DNA of 64,000 nucleotides from Sphingomonadales bacterium Ga0077557 (GCA_001464615.1 LNFI01000007.1:1-64000), one strand, 5' to 3'; positions 43,695-53,480 are shown, counted from the stretch's first letter. Translations and numbers: made by a program. Notes: generated by a model from the sequence alone, not told the origin.

Positions 43695-44660
43695 ATGAGC
43701 CTTCCTTCGCTTTTCGATCGCCTGCGGCTGCCCGTTATCGGGTCCCCGCTCTTCATCATCTCCGGTCCCGATCTGGTGATCGCCCAGTGCAAGGCAGGGA
43801 TTGTCGGGTCATTCCCGGCACTGAATGCACGGCCGCAGGGGCTGTTGGATGAATGGCTGCACCGGATCACCGAGGAATTGGCCGCCTGGAACCGTGACAA
43901 TCCCGATCGGCCGGCAGCGCCATATGCCGTCAACCAGATCGTCCACCGCTCGAACGACCGACTGGAAGCCGATCTCGCGACCTGCGCCAAATGGCAGGTG
44001 CCGATTACGATTACCTCGCTCGGCGCGCGCGAAGACCTAAACGCGGCGGTCCACGGCTGGGGCGGCATCACGCTGCACGACATCATCGATGATCGCTTTG
44101 CCCGCAAGGCAATCGAAAAGGGTGCAGACGGCCTCATCGCCGTTGCCGCCGGTGCTGGTGGCCATGCCGGTCGGCTGTCGCCTTTCGCGCTGATCCAGGA
44201 AATCCGGCAATGGTTTGACGGCCCGCTGGCGCTTTCCGGGTCGATCGCCAATGGCGGCGCAGTGCTCGCCGCGCAGGCGATGGGTGCCGATCTCGCCTAT
44301 ATCGGTTCGGCCTTTATCGCCACCGACGAGGCCAATGCCGACGCTGCCTACAAGCAGTCAATCGTCGACAGCAAAGCGGCGGACATTGTCTATTCCAACC
44401 TGTTCACCGGGGTGCATGGCAATTATCTGCGGAGCTCGATCGAGGCAGCCGGGCTTGATCCCGATAATCTGCCCGAGGGCGATTTGAAGACGATGAACTT
44501 CGGCGGCGATAATGGCTCAAAAGCTAAGGCCTGGCGCGACATTTGGGGCTCTGGTCAGGGCATTGGCGCGGTCGATGCAATTGAAAGCGTCGCGGTGCGG
44601 GTCGATCGGCTCGAAGCGGAATATCGCGCTGCCCTCGCCCGGATTGCGCCAGCGCGGTAA
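43695..44660 (+). CDS. Nitronate monooxygenase family FMN oxidoreductase
   Basis: A 321-residue TIM-barrel flavoprotein. GSPLFIISGPDLVIAQCKAGIVGSF is the N-terminal FMN region; VAAGAGGHAGR and LSGSIANGGAVLAAQAMGADLAYIGS-type phosphate-binding loops follow. The family (2-nitropropane dioxygenase) oxidises nitronates; many members have other quinone or enoyl substrates. ATG 43695 lies close to the M1 gene promoter region. There is no sign of an operon. Confidence 0.9.
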   Translation: MSLPSLFDRLRLPVIGSPLFIISGPDLVIAQCKAGIVGSFPALNARPQGLLDEWLHRITEELAAWNRDNPDRPAAPYAVNQIVHRSNDRLEADLATCAKWQVPITITSLGAREDLNAAVHGWGGITLHDIIDDRFARKAIEKGADGLIAVAAGAGGHAGRLSPFALIQEIRQWFDGPLALSGSIANGGAVLAAQAMGADLAYIGSAFIATDEANADAAYKQSIVDSKAADIVYSNLFTGVHGNYLRSSIEAAGLDPDNLPEGDLKTMNFGGDNGSKAKAWRDIWGSGQGIGAVDAIESVAVRVDRLEAEYRAALARIAPAR

Positions 44661-44688
44661 TCCGTAGTCGCCTGAACGACCGAAAAGG

Positions 44689-45138
44689 CTAAAAGGCGAC
44701 TTCCAGCCGCTCGAGCATCGAGCGCGCCGGGCTCAAGGCGGGCAGCGATTCGACCTGGGCATCGTCGAGCATCGCTGTACGGCGGAACAATTCCACACTA
44801 GCGCCGATCAGCGCCTGCGCTTGTTCGGGCATCGCCGCGAACGCCGCCGCATCGGTCACGGGTGCGGCCCCTAATCGGCGCGACGGATCAAGCGCATCCC
44901 GCTGGCTCATTTCGCCGGCATCGATCGCCCGCTGGGTCAGCAGCCAGGCGATGACGTGCATCAGCCGAGTCGTCACCTTCAGCGCTTCACAAGAGAATGC
45001 CACGCGCGAAAGCGGATCGAGCGCCTCGCGCTCCTGCCGCCCGCCATCATCAAAATAGGTCCGCGCTTCGTCGGCAAGCAGCATCGCTTCGACATAGAGC
45101 GAATCAATTAGCCGACGATGGACGCGCAGTTCGATCAC
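44689..45138 (-). CDS. DUF1465 / RcdA-like protein
   Basis: A 149-residue all-helical cytosolic protein: LIDSLYVEAMLLADEARTYFD, LSRVAFSCEALKVTTRLMHVIAWLL and ELFRRTAMLDDAQVE. This is DUF1465, the family of Caulobacter RcdA, an adaptor that helps ClpXP degrade the cell-cycle regulator CtrA. In sphingomonads the same role is plausible but unproven. It is convergent with the nitronate monooxygenase gene and adjacent to two small DUF465 genes, a common alphaproteobacterial neighbourhood. Confidence 0.88.
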   Translation of the reverse strand: MIELRVHRRLIDSLYVEAMLLADEARTYFDDGGRQEREALDPLSRVAFSCEALKVTTRLMHVIAWLLTQRAIDAGEMSQRDALDPSRRLGAAPVTDAAAFAAMPEQAQALIGASVELFRRTAMLDDAQVESLPALSPARSMLERLEVAF

Positions 45139-45233
45139 AAAATTCCCCTGTGACGCTTCGTGCCAGAAATGCGGTTGCCCGCAATAGCCCAGTTATTCGG
45201 GTCGGTTAGCCCATCCGTCCCATATCGGATCGA

Positions 45234-45431
45234 TTAAGCGATGATATCAGGCACCAGCTGGTCGGCGAGCATGGCAATTTCGTCACGCAGACGCAGTTTG
45301 CGCTTTTTCAGCCGCGCGATCTGCAATTGATCGGTCGAATTTTGCTCCAGCAACGCGTCGATGGCGGAATCGAGATCGCGATGTTCAATTCGTAGCAGTT
45401 CGATTCGCTTCGCGATCAGGCGCTCGTCCAT
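45234..45431 (-). CDS. YdcH-like DUF465 protein
   Basis: A 65-residue coiled-coil protein: LIAKRIELLRIEHRDLDSAI, then LQIARLKKRKLRLRDEIAML. The HRDLDxxI and LKKRKLRLRDEI pattern is that of DUF465/YdcH. Function is unknown. It lies upstream of DUF1465 on the same strand, 95 nt away. Confidence 0.85.
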   Translation of the reverse strand: MDERLIAKRIELLRIEHRDLDSAIDALLEQNSTDQLQIARLKKRKLRLRDEIAMLADQLVPDIIA

Positions 45432-45621
45432 CTCAACTCCTCAACCACCGCCTTCACCCTTAGCAAATTGGTGAAGCATCGCGAGGGGCAAAACCGACTA
45501 TCGACAAAAAGCGGGGATCCACCGCGATCAACCACACAGGGGGGCGACAAGCCGTCCATTGCGTGATTTACTGAACTTTCGACTCGGTGAAGTCGATTAT
45601 CAACCAAGGAGGTTCGCTCTC

Positions 45622-45777
45622 ATGCATAGCGCTCATCTTTCGGCACTGGAAGCAAAGCACGCAAAACTCGACAGCCGGATTGCCAGTGAATCGCGACGTC
45701 CATTGCCCGATCCACTGACGCTCGCGGCGTTGAAAAAGGAAAAGCTGCGATTGAAGGAAGAGATCAGCATCGGCTGA
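45622..45777 (+). CDS. Short YdcH-like DUF465 protein
   Basis: A 51-residue protein from ATG 45622, directly after a strong AAGGAGG. LSALEAKHAKLDSRIASE and LAALKKEKLRLKEEI repeat the DUF465 pattern of the divergent neighbour at 45234. The 63-base frame upstream of the ATG is not used. Two divergent DUF465 genes, one longer, are typical of alphaproteobacteria. Confidence 0.85.
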   Translation: MHSAHLSALEAKHAKLDSRIASESRRPLPDPLTLAALKKEKLRLKEEISIG

Positions 45778-45854
45778 TCAGTCACCAGGGCGATCCGGTT
45801 AGGCGCCGGTATCGCCCTGACGGTTGCAGATCCTAGGGTTACAGGTGCAACGCT

Positions 45855-46241
45855 TCAGCGCGTCGGCAAAATCGGCAGGATTGGCTTCACATAGACCGGG
45901 GTTTGGGTGCCACCACCGATTGGCTTGCGCGCCAGAATCGGATCGATCATTTGATCAAAGGCGACGCCAACCCGGCCAGCTGCGTACCAAGCGATTTTGC
46001 CGCTGATCCAGCCCACGCCACGGACATCCAGCTCCACCTCTGTGCCTTGAGCAATCGGGCTCGACACTTCTGCCATCAAGCCGCCCGCCGAAAGGTTGCG
46101 GATCCGCACCTGTTCGGACTGACGTGACCCGGCCAAGCGAAACTGGGCGACGAGGAACAGGCTGTCCCGAACCTCATGGCGCTGGCTGGCCGCATCATCT
46201 GCTGCGGCCATTTTGAAGGGATCGTGTGCGAACTGGTCCAT
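45855..46241 (-). CDS. PilZ-domain protein
   Basis: A 128-residue single-domain PilZ protein. The c-di-GMP motifs are QRHEVRDS (an RxxxR-like element, near 21-26) and RIRNLSAGGLMAEV (the D/NxSxxG element, at 46-59). GKIAWYAAGRVGVAF follows. It should bind c-di-GMP and act through an unknown partner. AGGA lies 4 nt before the ATG. A GGDEF-EAL protein (60504) and another PilZ protein (53147) occur in the same window. Confidence 0.85.
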   Translation of the reverse strand: MDQFAHDPFKMAAADDAASQRHEVRDSLFLVAQFRLAGSRQSEQVRIRNLSAGGLMAEVSSPIAQGTEVELDVRGVGWISGKIAWYAAGRVGVAFDQMIDPILARKPIGGGTQTPVYVKPILPILPTR

Positions 46242-46325
46242 CTATCCTGCTCTGAAAGAAACAAGGCTGATGGGTGCATTTAGACCAGGAAACTTATCAA
46301 AAGGCTTAACGCAACCCCTTCCCGA

Positions 46326-46793
46326 TTACTCTTCGCGCGAAATTTTTTCGTGGCGCTCGTGGCGCTCCTGCGCTTCGACGGTCATCGTGGCAATTGGCCG
46401 AGCCTCCAGCCGGGCCAGCGAAATCGGTTCGCCGGTGACTTCGCAATAGCCATATTCGCCTTCATCAATGCGGCGGATGGCAGCGTCGATCTTGGAGATC
46501 AGCTTGCGCTGGCGATCACGGGTGCGCAGCTCGATCGACCAATCCGTCTCACTTGATGCACGATCGGTAAGATCGGCTTCGCGCAGACTGTCGGTCTGCA
46601 GCTGGGTTAGCGTCCCCTGCGCCTCAAGCAAAATAGCCTCTTTCCAGGCATTGAGCTTGTCGCGGAAATAATCGAGCTGCTGCGGATTCATGAAGGGCTC
46701 ATCCGCACTCGGACGATAGCCTTCAACGCTGCCCGCCTTTGGCAGCGAATCGGATTGGTTATGATCACCCACGCGTTTCAACACCGTTGCCAT
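46326..46793 (-). CDS. dksA: DksA/TraR-family RNA polymerase-binding regulator
   Basis: A 155-residue DksA from ATG 46793 with GGAGAGTGGGG upstream. The coiled coil runs from about residue 36 to 95 and carries LTDRASSETDWSIELRTRDRQ (tip residues D and A present as DRAS). The zinc-finger region GYCEVTGEPISLARLEARP keeps only one cysteine, as in alphaproteobacterial Cys-poor DksA. It binds the RNA polymerase secondary channel and, with ppGpp, tunes stress and rRNA transcription. Confidence 0.92.
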   Translation of the reverse strand: MATVLKRVGDHNQSDSLPKAGSVEGYRPSADEPFMNPQQLDYFRDKLNAWKEAILLEAQGTLTQLQTDSLREADLTDRASSETDWSIELRTRDRQRKLISKIDAAIRRIDEGEYGYCEVTGEPISLARLEARPIATMTVEAQERHERHEKISREE

Positions 46794-47228
46794 CCCCACT
46801 CTCCGGTCGACCGTAGCCCGGCAACTTAAGCGCCTCGGCTGGCCCTTCGCGGCGCTATACTCACGCAATCACCGCACCACAAGCAACTGAAACGGCCGAA
46901 GCGACGCTTTTCCCGTCCCTTATCGATTTCTGCAACCTGGCGTGCGAATTAAAGCACAAACCCAGACGGGCCAGACTTACGTCCGCATCAATAATCGATA
47001 CCGAATAGTTAACACTGACCGACCTGACGCTCGATATTATGTCCCGGCATGAAACGTTAACCATAGGGGATGCACGGCAAGGACAAAGACCTGGCGACCA
47101 ATGGGCAATTTGTTGGTTAACGCGGTTGAACTTAATATTTTCTTCTGCACTTTGGTTCAACAACGGCACGCCTGCTGCTGACTGAACCAGCGAGCGGCGA
47201 CGCAGTGCGGTGAAGAAAGTGAGACGTG
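46794..47228. other. Gene-free stretch between dksA and the repeat-protein gene
   Basis: About 435 bases. The middle is AT-richer than average (TTAACC-type sequence around 47010-47060 and 47110-47160) and probably contains promoters for both divergent genes. I see no RNA gene and no strong hairpin. Confidence 0.4.
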
Positions 47229-48560
47229 ATGTCTGTTCGGATGGCCTTGGCGAAACTTTGCGCCTGCACCTGCGGGGGTGCCCTGATCGGTGGTGGCGCC
47301 GTGCATGTCACCGAATCGGCCCAGCCACGTCACGCCTATGTAAAAAAAGCGCATGCGAAGCGCGTCGTGCGCTCGGTCGCGCGCCGGTCGGCAAGCCGGG
47401 TGCGCCGCGTCGTCACGCAAACAACCGCGGCTTGTCCGCCTGCCGTTATTACTGTCGCCAGCCAGGGCACGCCGGTGCCCTTGCCGCCCCCTTATCTCGG
47501 CTCCAGCGGTGAATTTCCCGTTGTCTCGAGCAGTGGCGGCGTTGGCGCAGGCCCCGTCCTGATCGGCGGCAGCGGCGGCTTTGGCGGCGGCGGCTTCTTT
47601 GCCGGTGGATTCTTTGGCGGCGGTGGCGGCGGCGGTGGTGGCAACATCGTCATTTCGTCGACATCGAGCACCAGCGGCGGATCGACATCGTCAGGGGCAT
47701 CGTCAGGGGCATCATCGGGTGCCACGTCGTCCGGCGCGACGTCGTCCGGCACGACGTCCTCTGGTACCACCTCTTCTGGCACCACCTCATCGGGCACGAC
47801 CGGGTCCAGCGGGGTGATCATCAATATCTCGTCGACTTCGAGCGGATCAATCTCCAGCGGCGGGACATCGACCAGCACCGGCGGATCGTCGACCGGTGGA
47901 TCGTCCACAGGCGGATCATCCACCAGCACCGGTGGATCGTCCACCGGTGGATCGTCCACCGGTGGATCGTCCACCGGTGGATCGTCCACCGGTGGATCGT
48001 CGACCAGCACGGGTGGATCGTCCACCGGCGGGTCATCGACGAGCACTGGCGGCTCCTCAACCAGCACGGGTGGGTCGTCGACGAGCACGGGCGGGTCTTC
48101 AACCAGCACGTCAAGCGGTGGCAGTGGGGGTAGCGGCGGCAGTGGCGGCAGTGGCGGATCGTCAACCAGCAGCTCGACCAGCACGGGCGGTCTATCGACC
48201 AGCACCACCTCCTCGACTGGCGGCTCATCGACCAGCAGCAGCAGTAATGTCGCCTCCTCATCGAGCAGCAACGTTGCCTCTTCAAGCTCGACCAGTTCGA
48301 GCAGCAATGTCGCCTCGTCGAGCAGCACAAGCTCGAGCGGCTTCAGCACCAGCAGCACCGGTTTCAGCACCAGCAACGGTATGACCACCAGCGGCATGAC
48401 GACCAGTGGCATGACCAGCAGTGGCATGACGAGCAGCGGCGGGCCGCCAACGCCCGTTCCTGCCCCGCCAATGGTATTGCTGTTTGGTGCCGCCGCCGCC
48501 GCGCTGGTCGGCCGCAAGCGCTTCGCCAAAAAGGCAGCACCGCCCGCCACCGACGCGTGA
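47229..48560 (+). CDS. Ser/Gly/Thr repeat protein with PEP-CTERM-like sorting tail
   Basis: A 443-residue exported-looking protein. The N-terminus (to about 30) is a hydrophobic/Cys-containing segment with AKLCACTCGGALIGGGAV, then a basic region and a Gly-rich part. From about residue 145 to 390 it is almost only Ser, Gly and Thr, with GGSST and GGSSTSTGGSST tandem repeats. The end is PVPAPPMVLLFGAAAAALVGRKR, a VPxP motif, membrane helix and basic cluster like PEP-CTERM/exosortase sorting signals. It is probably a surface or matrix protein, possibly glycosylated on Ser/Thr. ATG 47229 is preferred to GTG 47226. Its function is unknown. Confidence 0.75.
   Translation: MSVRMALAKLCACTCGGALIGGGAVHVTESAQPRHAYVKKAHAKRVVRSVARRSASRVRRVVTQTTAACPPAVITVASQGTPVPLPPPYLGSSGEFPVVSSSGGVGAGPVLIGGSGGFGGGGFFAGGFFGGGGGGGGGNIVISSTSSTSGGSTSSGASSGASSGATSSGATSSGTTSSGTTSSGTTSSGTTGSSGVIINISSTSSGSISSGGTSTSTGGSSTGGSSTGGSSTSTGGSSTGGSSTGGSSTGGSSTGGSSTSTGGSSTGGSSTSTGGSSTSTGGSSTSTGGSSTSTSSGGSGGSGGSGGSGGSSTSSSTSTGGLSTSTTSSTGGSSTSSSSNVASSSSSNVASSSSTSSSSNVASSSSTSSSGFSTSSTGFSTSNGMTTSGMTTSGMTSSGMTSSGGPPTPVPAPPMVLLFGAAAAALVGRKRFAKKAAPPATDA
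47931..48005. repeat. 15-bp tandem repeat, each unit self-complementary
   Basis: GGTGGATCGTCCACC is repeated four times exactly (47931-47990) with a fifth, one-base variant to 48005. Each unit is an inverted repeat (GGTGGA/TCCACC around TCG) and encodes GGSST. Similar degenerate units surround it. Such repeats change copy number by slippage. Confidence 0.9.
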
Positions 48561-48644
48561 AGGCGGCGACGGGAGTCGTTCAGCCCCCGTCGGACAGTGC
48601 TCGGTGCTTGCGCGGTGCGCGGCGGCCCGCCATAGCCTGCGGCC

Positions 48645-49928
48645 ATGCACGATATCCGCCTGATCCGCGACAACCCGCACGCCTTTGACACGAGCCTCGC
48701 CCGGCGCGGCTTGGCGCCGGTTGCCGCTACGCTAGTTGCGCTTGACGAGCGTCGCCGCGCGCTGATCACCGAAGCCCAGCTCGGCCAGGCACGCCGCAAT
48801 GAAGCCTCAAAAGCAATCGGCGCGGCGATGGCCAAGGGTGACAAAGATGTGGCCGAGGCGCTGAAGGCTGAGGTTGCCTCGCTGAAGGAACGGATGCCCG
48901 CGATTGAGGCCGAGGAAAAGCTGCTCGGCGAGCAATTGCAGGCTGCGTTGGCGATCATCCCGAACCTGCCCGCCGCCGATGTGCCCGATGGCGCAAGCGA
49001 GGAAGACAATGTCGAGGTCACCCGTTGGGGCACGCCGCGCGCGTTCGATTTTGCGCCCCGCGAACACGCCGACCTCGCGCCCGCGCTGGGCATGGATTTC
49101 GAAACAGGCGCGCGACTTTCTGGTTCACGCTTCACCTTCCTGCGCGGCGATATGGCGCGCCTGCACCGCGCGCTCGGCCAGTTCATGCTCGACGTGCAGA
49201 CCCGCGAGCACAGTTATGAGGAATGCAACCCGCCGGTACTCGTCAAGGACGAGGCGATGTACGGCACGGATAAACTGCCGAAGTTTGCCGAGGACAGTTT
49301 TCGCACCACAGATGATCGCTGGCTCATCCCCACCAGCGAAGTATCCCTCACCGCCAGCGTCATGGGCGAGCTGCTCGACGACAGCGCACTCCCCATGCGT
49401 CTCACCGCGCTCACGCTATGCTTCCGCTCCGAAGCGGGCGCGGCGGGGCGGGATACGCGCGGGTTCATCCGCCAGCACCAGTTTGAGAAGTGCGAGCTCG
49501 TCAGCATCGTCCGTCCCGAAGACTCCGAAACCGAGCACCAGCGCATGGTCCGCGCGGCCGAGACGATCCTCGAACGCCTGAACCTGCCCTATCGCAAGCT
49601 GTTGCTGTGCACCGGCGAAATGGGCTTTGGCGCGCGCAAAACCTATGATCTTGAGGTCTGGCTGCCCGGACAGGGCGCTTACCGCGAGATTTCCTCCTGC
49701 TCGAACACCGGCGATTTTCAGGGCCGCCGGATGAACACGCGCTACCGCGTCGCGGGCGAGCAAAAAAAGACCGAGTTCGTCCACACCCTCAATGGCTCCG
49801 GCCTCGCGGTCGGTCGCACCTTGGTGGCGGTGATCGAGAATTACCAGAATGAAGACGGCAGCGTCACGGTGCCAGAGGCGCTGCTGCCCTATATGGGCGG
49901 TATCGCCCAATTGGAGCCACAACGCTGA
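48645..49928 (+). CDS. serS: Seryl-tRNA synthetase
   Basis: A 427-residue class II synthetase. The N-terminal coiled-coil tRNA arm (about 25-105) begins [22 protein letters not shown]. Motif 2 is in [25 protein letters not shown] and motif 3 in [16 protein letters not shown]. It charges tRNA-Ser and tRNA-Sec with serine. The stop codon overlaps the surE start by one base, a linkage common in alphaproteobacteria. Confidence 0.97.
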   Translation: MHDIRLIRDNPHAFDTSLARRGLAPVAATLVALDERRRALITEAQLGQARRNEASKAIGAAMAKGDKDVAEALKAEVASLKERMPAIEAEEKLLGEQLQAALAIIPNLPAADVPDGASEEDNVEVTRWGTPRAFDFAPREHADLAPALGMDFETGARLSGSRFTFLRGDMARLHRALGQFMLDVQTREHSYEECNPPVLVKDEAMYGTDKLPKFAEDSFRTTDDRWLIPTSEVSLTASVMGELLDDSALPMRLTALTLCFRSEAGAAGRDTRGFIRQHQFEKCELVSIVRPEDSETEHQRMVRAAETILERLNLPYRKLLLCTGEMGFGARKTYDLEVWLPGQGAYREISSCSNTGDFQGRRMNTRYRVAGEQKKTEFVHTLNGSGLAVGRTLVAVIENYQNEDGSVTVPEALLPYMGGIAQLEPQR

Positions 49929-50692
49929 TGCGCATCTTGCTGACCAATGATGATGGCTATTACGCGCCCGGCCTGAAGGTGCTGGAGGCGATTGCCGCGA
50001 CATTATCTGACGATGTCTGGATCGTCGCCCCGGCCGATGAGCAATCGGGCGCTGGCCATTCGCTCACCCTCACCCGGCCCTTGCGCGTCCGCAAGCATGG
50101 CGAAAAGCGCTTCGCGGTCGCCGGTACGCCGACCGATGCGGTGATGATGGCGCTGGCCAAGATCATGAAGGACACCCCGCCTGATTTGATCCTGTCGGGC
50201 GTCAATCGCGGCGCCAATCTGGCTGAGGACGTGACCTATTCGGGCACCGTTTCCGCCGCGATGGAAGGCGCGCTAGCCGGGGTGCGATCGATCGCGCTCA
50301 GCCAGGTCTATGCGCGCGAGGGCATGGGCGATGTCGTGCCGTTCGATGCGGCGCAGGCATGGGGGGAGAAAGTGCTCCGCCCACTGATCGATGCGCCGCT
50401 GGCGCCGCGCACGCTGATCAACATCAATTTTCCCGCGCTGGCTGCCGACAAGGTGCTCGGTGTGCGCGTCGTCGCTCAGGGTTTGCGCGATTATGGCCGG
50501 TTGCAGATCATCGGCAATCGCGATCCGCGCGGCTATGAATATTTCTGGTTCGGGCTTGGCCCCTCGATCGAAACGCCGGCGCATTCAACCGATGTCGAAG
50601 CGGTGGCAGACGGGTATATCGCCGTCACGCCGCTGCATCTTGACCTGACACATCGGGATTCGCTCGATATGCTTAACGACATCTATGCATAA
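49928..50692 (+). CDS. surE: 5'/3'-nucleotidase SurE
   Basis: A 254-residue survival protein. [20 protein letters not shown] carries the metal-binding DD pair, APADEQSGAGHSLTLTRPLR the Ser/Asn region and LSGVNRGANLAEDVTYSGTVSAAMEGAL the conserved core. It hydrolyses nucleoside 5'- and 3'-monophosphates and short polyphosphate. It overlaps serS by one base and is followed by the NlpD-like gene, a conserved order. Confidence 0.96.
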   Translation: MRILLTNDDGYYAPGLKVLEAIAATLSDDVWIVAPADEQSGAGHSLTLTRPLRVRKHGEKRFAVAGTPTDAVMMALAKIMKDTPPDLILSGVNRGANLAEDVTYSGTVSAAMEGALAGVRSIALSQVYAREGMGDVVPFDAAQAWGEKVLRPLIDAPLAPRTLININFPALAADKVLGVRVVAQGLRDYGRLQIIGNRDPRGYEYFWFGLGPSIETPAHSTDVEAVADGYIAVTPLHLDLTHRDSLDMLNDIYA

Positions 50693-50716
50693 CGGCGTGG
50701 CGATGGGGGGAGGATC

Positions 50717-51772
50717 ATGCGCATAATCGGCAAGATGATTTTTCCCCTGGTGCTGATCGCGCTGTTGCCCGCCTGCATCCCCAATGGCGGTCGCTATGAT
50801 GTCTACCGCGACCCTGGGCCGCAAATCGATCCCGGCCCCATCGATCGGGGGCCGATTGAACCGACATCGCCGGGGCAGCGGCAACAGGCATGGGAAGCGC
50901 GCCCGGTTTCACCCGATGCCCAGATTGTTGCCGCTGGCGACTATATCGTCCAGCCCGGCGACACGCTGCGCGGTATTGCCAATCGAACGGGTGCGGGATC
51001 CGAAGTTATCGCCCGCGCCAATGGCATTTTGCCGCCCTATACGATTTATGCCGGACAACGGCTGAATATCCCGGGTGGCCGCTATCACCTTGTTCGCCCG
51101 GGCGAGACCGGCATCGCCATTGCCCGCGCTTATGGCGTCAGCTGGTCGCGGATTGTCGCTGACAATGATCTGGTCGAACCCTTTGTGCTGCGCGCCGGCC
51201 AGCGCATCATCATCCCGCATGACGGCCCGTTGACCCCGGCCGAGCGCGCCGCAGCCTTTCATCTCGACATTGAGGATATCGTCACCGGCGGTGAACCCGC
51301 GCTCGACGCCAATCAGCGCCCCGCGCGCCCGACCAGTTCGCCCAGCCGCATCCTGCCGCCCACTGCCGCTGTCGAACCGCCACTGCGGCGCACCGGCGCG
51401 TTCATTTGGCCGGTGAATGGTGCCGTGGTCCACAAGTTCGGGCCAGGCGCGAGCGGTGAGCGCAACGACGGAATCAAGATTGCAGTGCCGCTCGATACGC
51501 CGGTGCTTGCCACCGCGGATGGCGTGGTTGCCTATACCGGCGATGGCGTCGCGGGGCTTGGCGGGCTGGTGATGCTGAAACATGGCGATGGCTGGACCAG
51601 CGTTTATGGCCATAATCGCCAGTTGCTGGTGCAGCGCGGCCAATCGGTTAAGCGCGGCCAAGCGATTGCGCTGTCGGGCGATACGGGCTTTGCTGATCGG
51701 CCAGAACTCCATTTCGAACTGCGCAATGGCCGCACTGCGGTTGACCCACTCGGGCAGTTGCCGAAGCGCTGA
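50717..51772 (+). CDS. nlpD: NlpD-like lipoprotein: two LysM and degenerate M23 domain
   Basis: A 351-residue lipoprotein (lipobox LLPAC near residue 20). Two LysM repeats bind peptidoglycan: YIVQPGDTLRGIANRTG and YHLVRPGETGIAIARAYG. The C-terminal M23/LytM domain has lost its zinc ligands: the usual HxGxDI is RNDGIKIAVP, and the usual HLHFE is ELHFELR. This is the state of E. coli NlpD, which activates amidases instead of cutting the wall. The order surE-nlpD supports this. Expected role: activation of daughter-cell separation amidases at the outer membrane. Confidence 0.9.
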   Translation: MRIIGKMIFPLVLIALLPACIPNGGRYDVYRDPGPQIDPGPIDRGPIEPTSPGQRQQAWEARPVSPDAQIVAAGDYIVQPGDTLRGIANRTGAGSEVIARANGILPPYTIYAGQRLNIPGGRYHLVRPGETGIAIARAYGVSWSRIVADNDLVEPFVLRAGQRIIIPHDGPLTPAERAAAFHLDIEDIVTGGEPALDANQRPARPTSSPSRILPPTAAVEPPLRRTGAFIWPVNGAVVHKFGPGASGERNDGIKIAVPLDTPVLATADGVVAYTGDGVAGLGGLVMLKHGDGWTSVYGHNRQLLVQRGQSVKRGQAIALSGDTGFADRPELHFELRNGRTAVDPLGQLPKR

Positions 51773-51823
51773 GATCAGGGCGACGTTGCGCGCGGCCCGG
51801 CTCTTCCGGTAAGGCCCGCTGCC

Positions 51824-53056
51824 ATGACCGAATATACCTCTGATCTGCTCCGCCTGCTCGATGCGCGCGGCTATATCCACCAGCTGACCGATGCAGCCGG
51901 GCTCGATGCGCTTGCGGCAAAGCAGGTGGTGCCGATCTATGTGGGTTTTGACGCCACGGCCCCCTCGCTTCATGTCGGCAACCTTGTCTCGGTCATGCTG
52001 CTCCGCCGCGCCCAGCAGGCCGGGCACAAACCGATCGTCATCATGGGCGGGGGCACCACCAAGATCGGCGACCCGTCCGGCAAGGACGAGGTCCGCAAGC
52101 TGCTCGACGATGACGGCATCAACGCCAACATCGCCTCGATCCGCCGCGTGTTCGAACGGCTGTTGACCTTTGGCGACGGGCCGACCGATGCCGTGATGGT
52201 CAATAATGACGAATGGCTGAGCAAGCTCGGCTATATCGACATGCTCCGTGATGTCGGCCGCCACTTCACGATCAACCGGATGCTGACCTTCGATTCGGTC
52301 CGCCTTCGCCTTGATCGCGAGCAGCCGCTGACCTTCCTCGAATTCAACTACATGATCCTTCAGGCCTATGATTTTCTGGAGCTGTCCCGCCGTTACGGCT
52401 GCCGCGCCCAGATGGGCGGATCGGACCAATGGGGCAATATCGTCAACGGCGTTGAGCTCACCCGCCGGATCGACGGCACCGAGGTGTTCGGCGTCACCAC
52501 GCCGCTGATCACCAAGGCGGACGGCTCCAAGATGGGCAAATCGGTGTCGGGTGCGGTGTGGCTGAATGAGACGCAGCTATCCAACTATGACTATTGGCAG
52601 TTCTGGCGAAACACCGATGACCGCGATGTGGGCCGTTTTCTGCGGCTGTTCACCGATGTGCCGCTCGATGAGATTGCACGGCTGGAAGCATTGCAGGGTG
52701 CTGAGATCAACGAGGCCAAAATCGTGCTCGCCAATGCGGCCACGGCCATGTGCCGGGGCGATACAGCCGCGACAGAAGCAGCCGAAACCGCGCGCAAAAC
52801 TTTTGAAGAAGGCGCATCGGGTGATGCGCTGCCCAGCCATAATGTCGCCAAGGGCAGCATCGCGCTGGTCGATGCGCTGGTCGCCCTGGGCTTTGCCGCA
52901 TCCAAGGGCGAAGCGCGACGCCTGATCAAAGGCGGCGGCGCTCGCGTCGAGAGCGAGAAGATCACCGACGAGAATTTCATGATCGCGATCGGCGCCGAAA
53001 CAATCCGCATTTCCGCAGGCAAGAAGAACCACGGCTTGCTCAATCCCGTTGAATAG
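51824..53056 (+). CDS. tyrS: Tyrosyl-tRNA synthetase
   Basis: A 410-residue class I synthetase. [17 protein letters not shown] contains the HIGH-type motif as [21 protein letters not shown] binds tyrosine and [15 protein letters not shown] is the KMSKS motif. The C-terminal S4 domain (about 345-405) carries [14 protein letters not shown]. It is probably an independent unit after the nlpD gene. Confidence 0.97.
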   Translation: MTEYTSDLLRLLDARGYIHQLTDAAGLDALAAKQVVPIYVGFDATAPSLHVGNLVSVMLLRRAQQAGHKPIVIMGGGTTKIGDPSGKDEVRKLLDDDGINANIASIRRVFERLLTFGDGPTDAVMVNNDEWLSKLGYIDMLRDVGRHFTINRMLTFDSVRLRLDREQPLTFLEFNYMILQAYDFLELSRRYGCRAQMGGSDQWGNIVNGVELTRRIDGTEVFGVTTPLITKADGSKMGKSVSGAVWLNETQLSNYDYWQFWRNTDDRDVGRFLRLFTDVPLDEIARLEALQGAEINEAKIVLANAATAMCRGDTAATEAAETARKTFEEGASGDALPSHNVAKGSIALVDALVALGFAASKGEARRLIKGGGARVESEKITDENFMIAIGAETIRISAGKKNHGLLNPVE

Positions 53057-53146
53057 CAAACGGAAAAATTCGCTTAACCCTCTCTGTAGCGATCCTCTTC
53101 ATCCGCCACCTTTAGTTTCCGTAAGGGCAGCGATGGGAAGGTTGGG

Positions 53147-53467
53147 ATGGCAAGCAGGGCATCCTTTGCACTGAATGACGATCGGTCCGCCGGTCGTGAC
53201 GAAGTGCATTTCCGGGCCAAGGGCTTCGGGCCTGATGCCAAACCGGTAGCCTTGGTGATCGTCAACATGTCCGCCATGGGGCTGATGGCGAGGTGCGAGA
53301 TCAGCTATCAGCCGGGTGACCGGATCAGCATTCAACTGCCAATCTTGGGGACCGTCAGCGCCCAGATCCGGTGGTCGCTTGGCGGCCGTATCGGCTGCGA
53401 ACTGGACCGGTCGATTGAGCTATCCGATTATTATGAACTGCTCGCGGTGATGCTGAAGGCGCGCTGA
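53147..53467 (+). CDS. Short PilZ-like protein
   Basis: A 106-residue protein: VIVNMSAMGLMARCEISYQPGDRISIQLPILG, then IRWSLGGRIGCELDRSI. NMSAMGLM is the second PilZ motif. The RxxxR motif is not well formed (DEVHFRAK), so c-di-GMP binding may be lost. It lies between tyrS and recG and is convergent with recG across 13 bases. Confidence 0.75.
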   Translation: MASRASFALNDDRSAGRDEVHFRAKGFGPDAKPVALVIVNMSAMGLMARCEISYQPGDRISIQLPILGTVSAQIRWSLGGRIGCELDRSIELSDYYELLAVMLKAR

Positions 53468-53480
53468 GGGGTCAGCCAGC

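Noticed and set aside
47880..48120. CRISPR-like array
   Set aside because: Repeats are 15 bp, in frame with a coding sequence and have no spacers.
48565..48600. Terminator after the repeat-protein gene (CGACGGG/CCCGTCG)
   Set aside because: The stem is short with a large loop and no T-run follows.
47492..49186. 564-codon open frame on the minus strand across the repeat gene and serS
   Set aside because: It is the mirror of the Ser/Gly/Thr repeat (giving Pro/Asp/Val repeats) and of serS; it has no ribosome site or domain and serS is certain.
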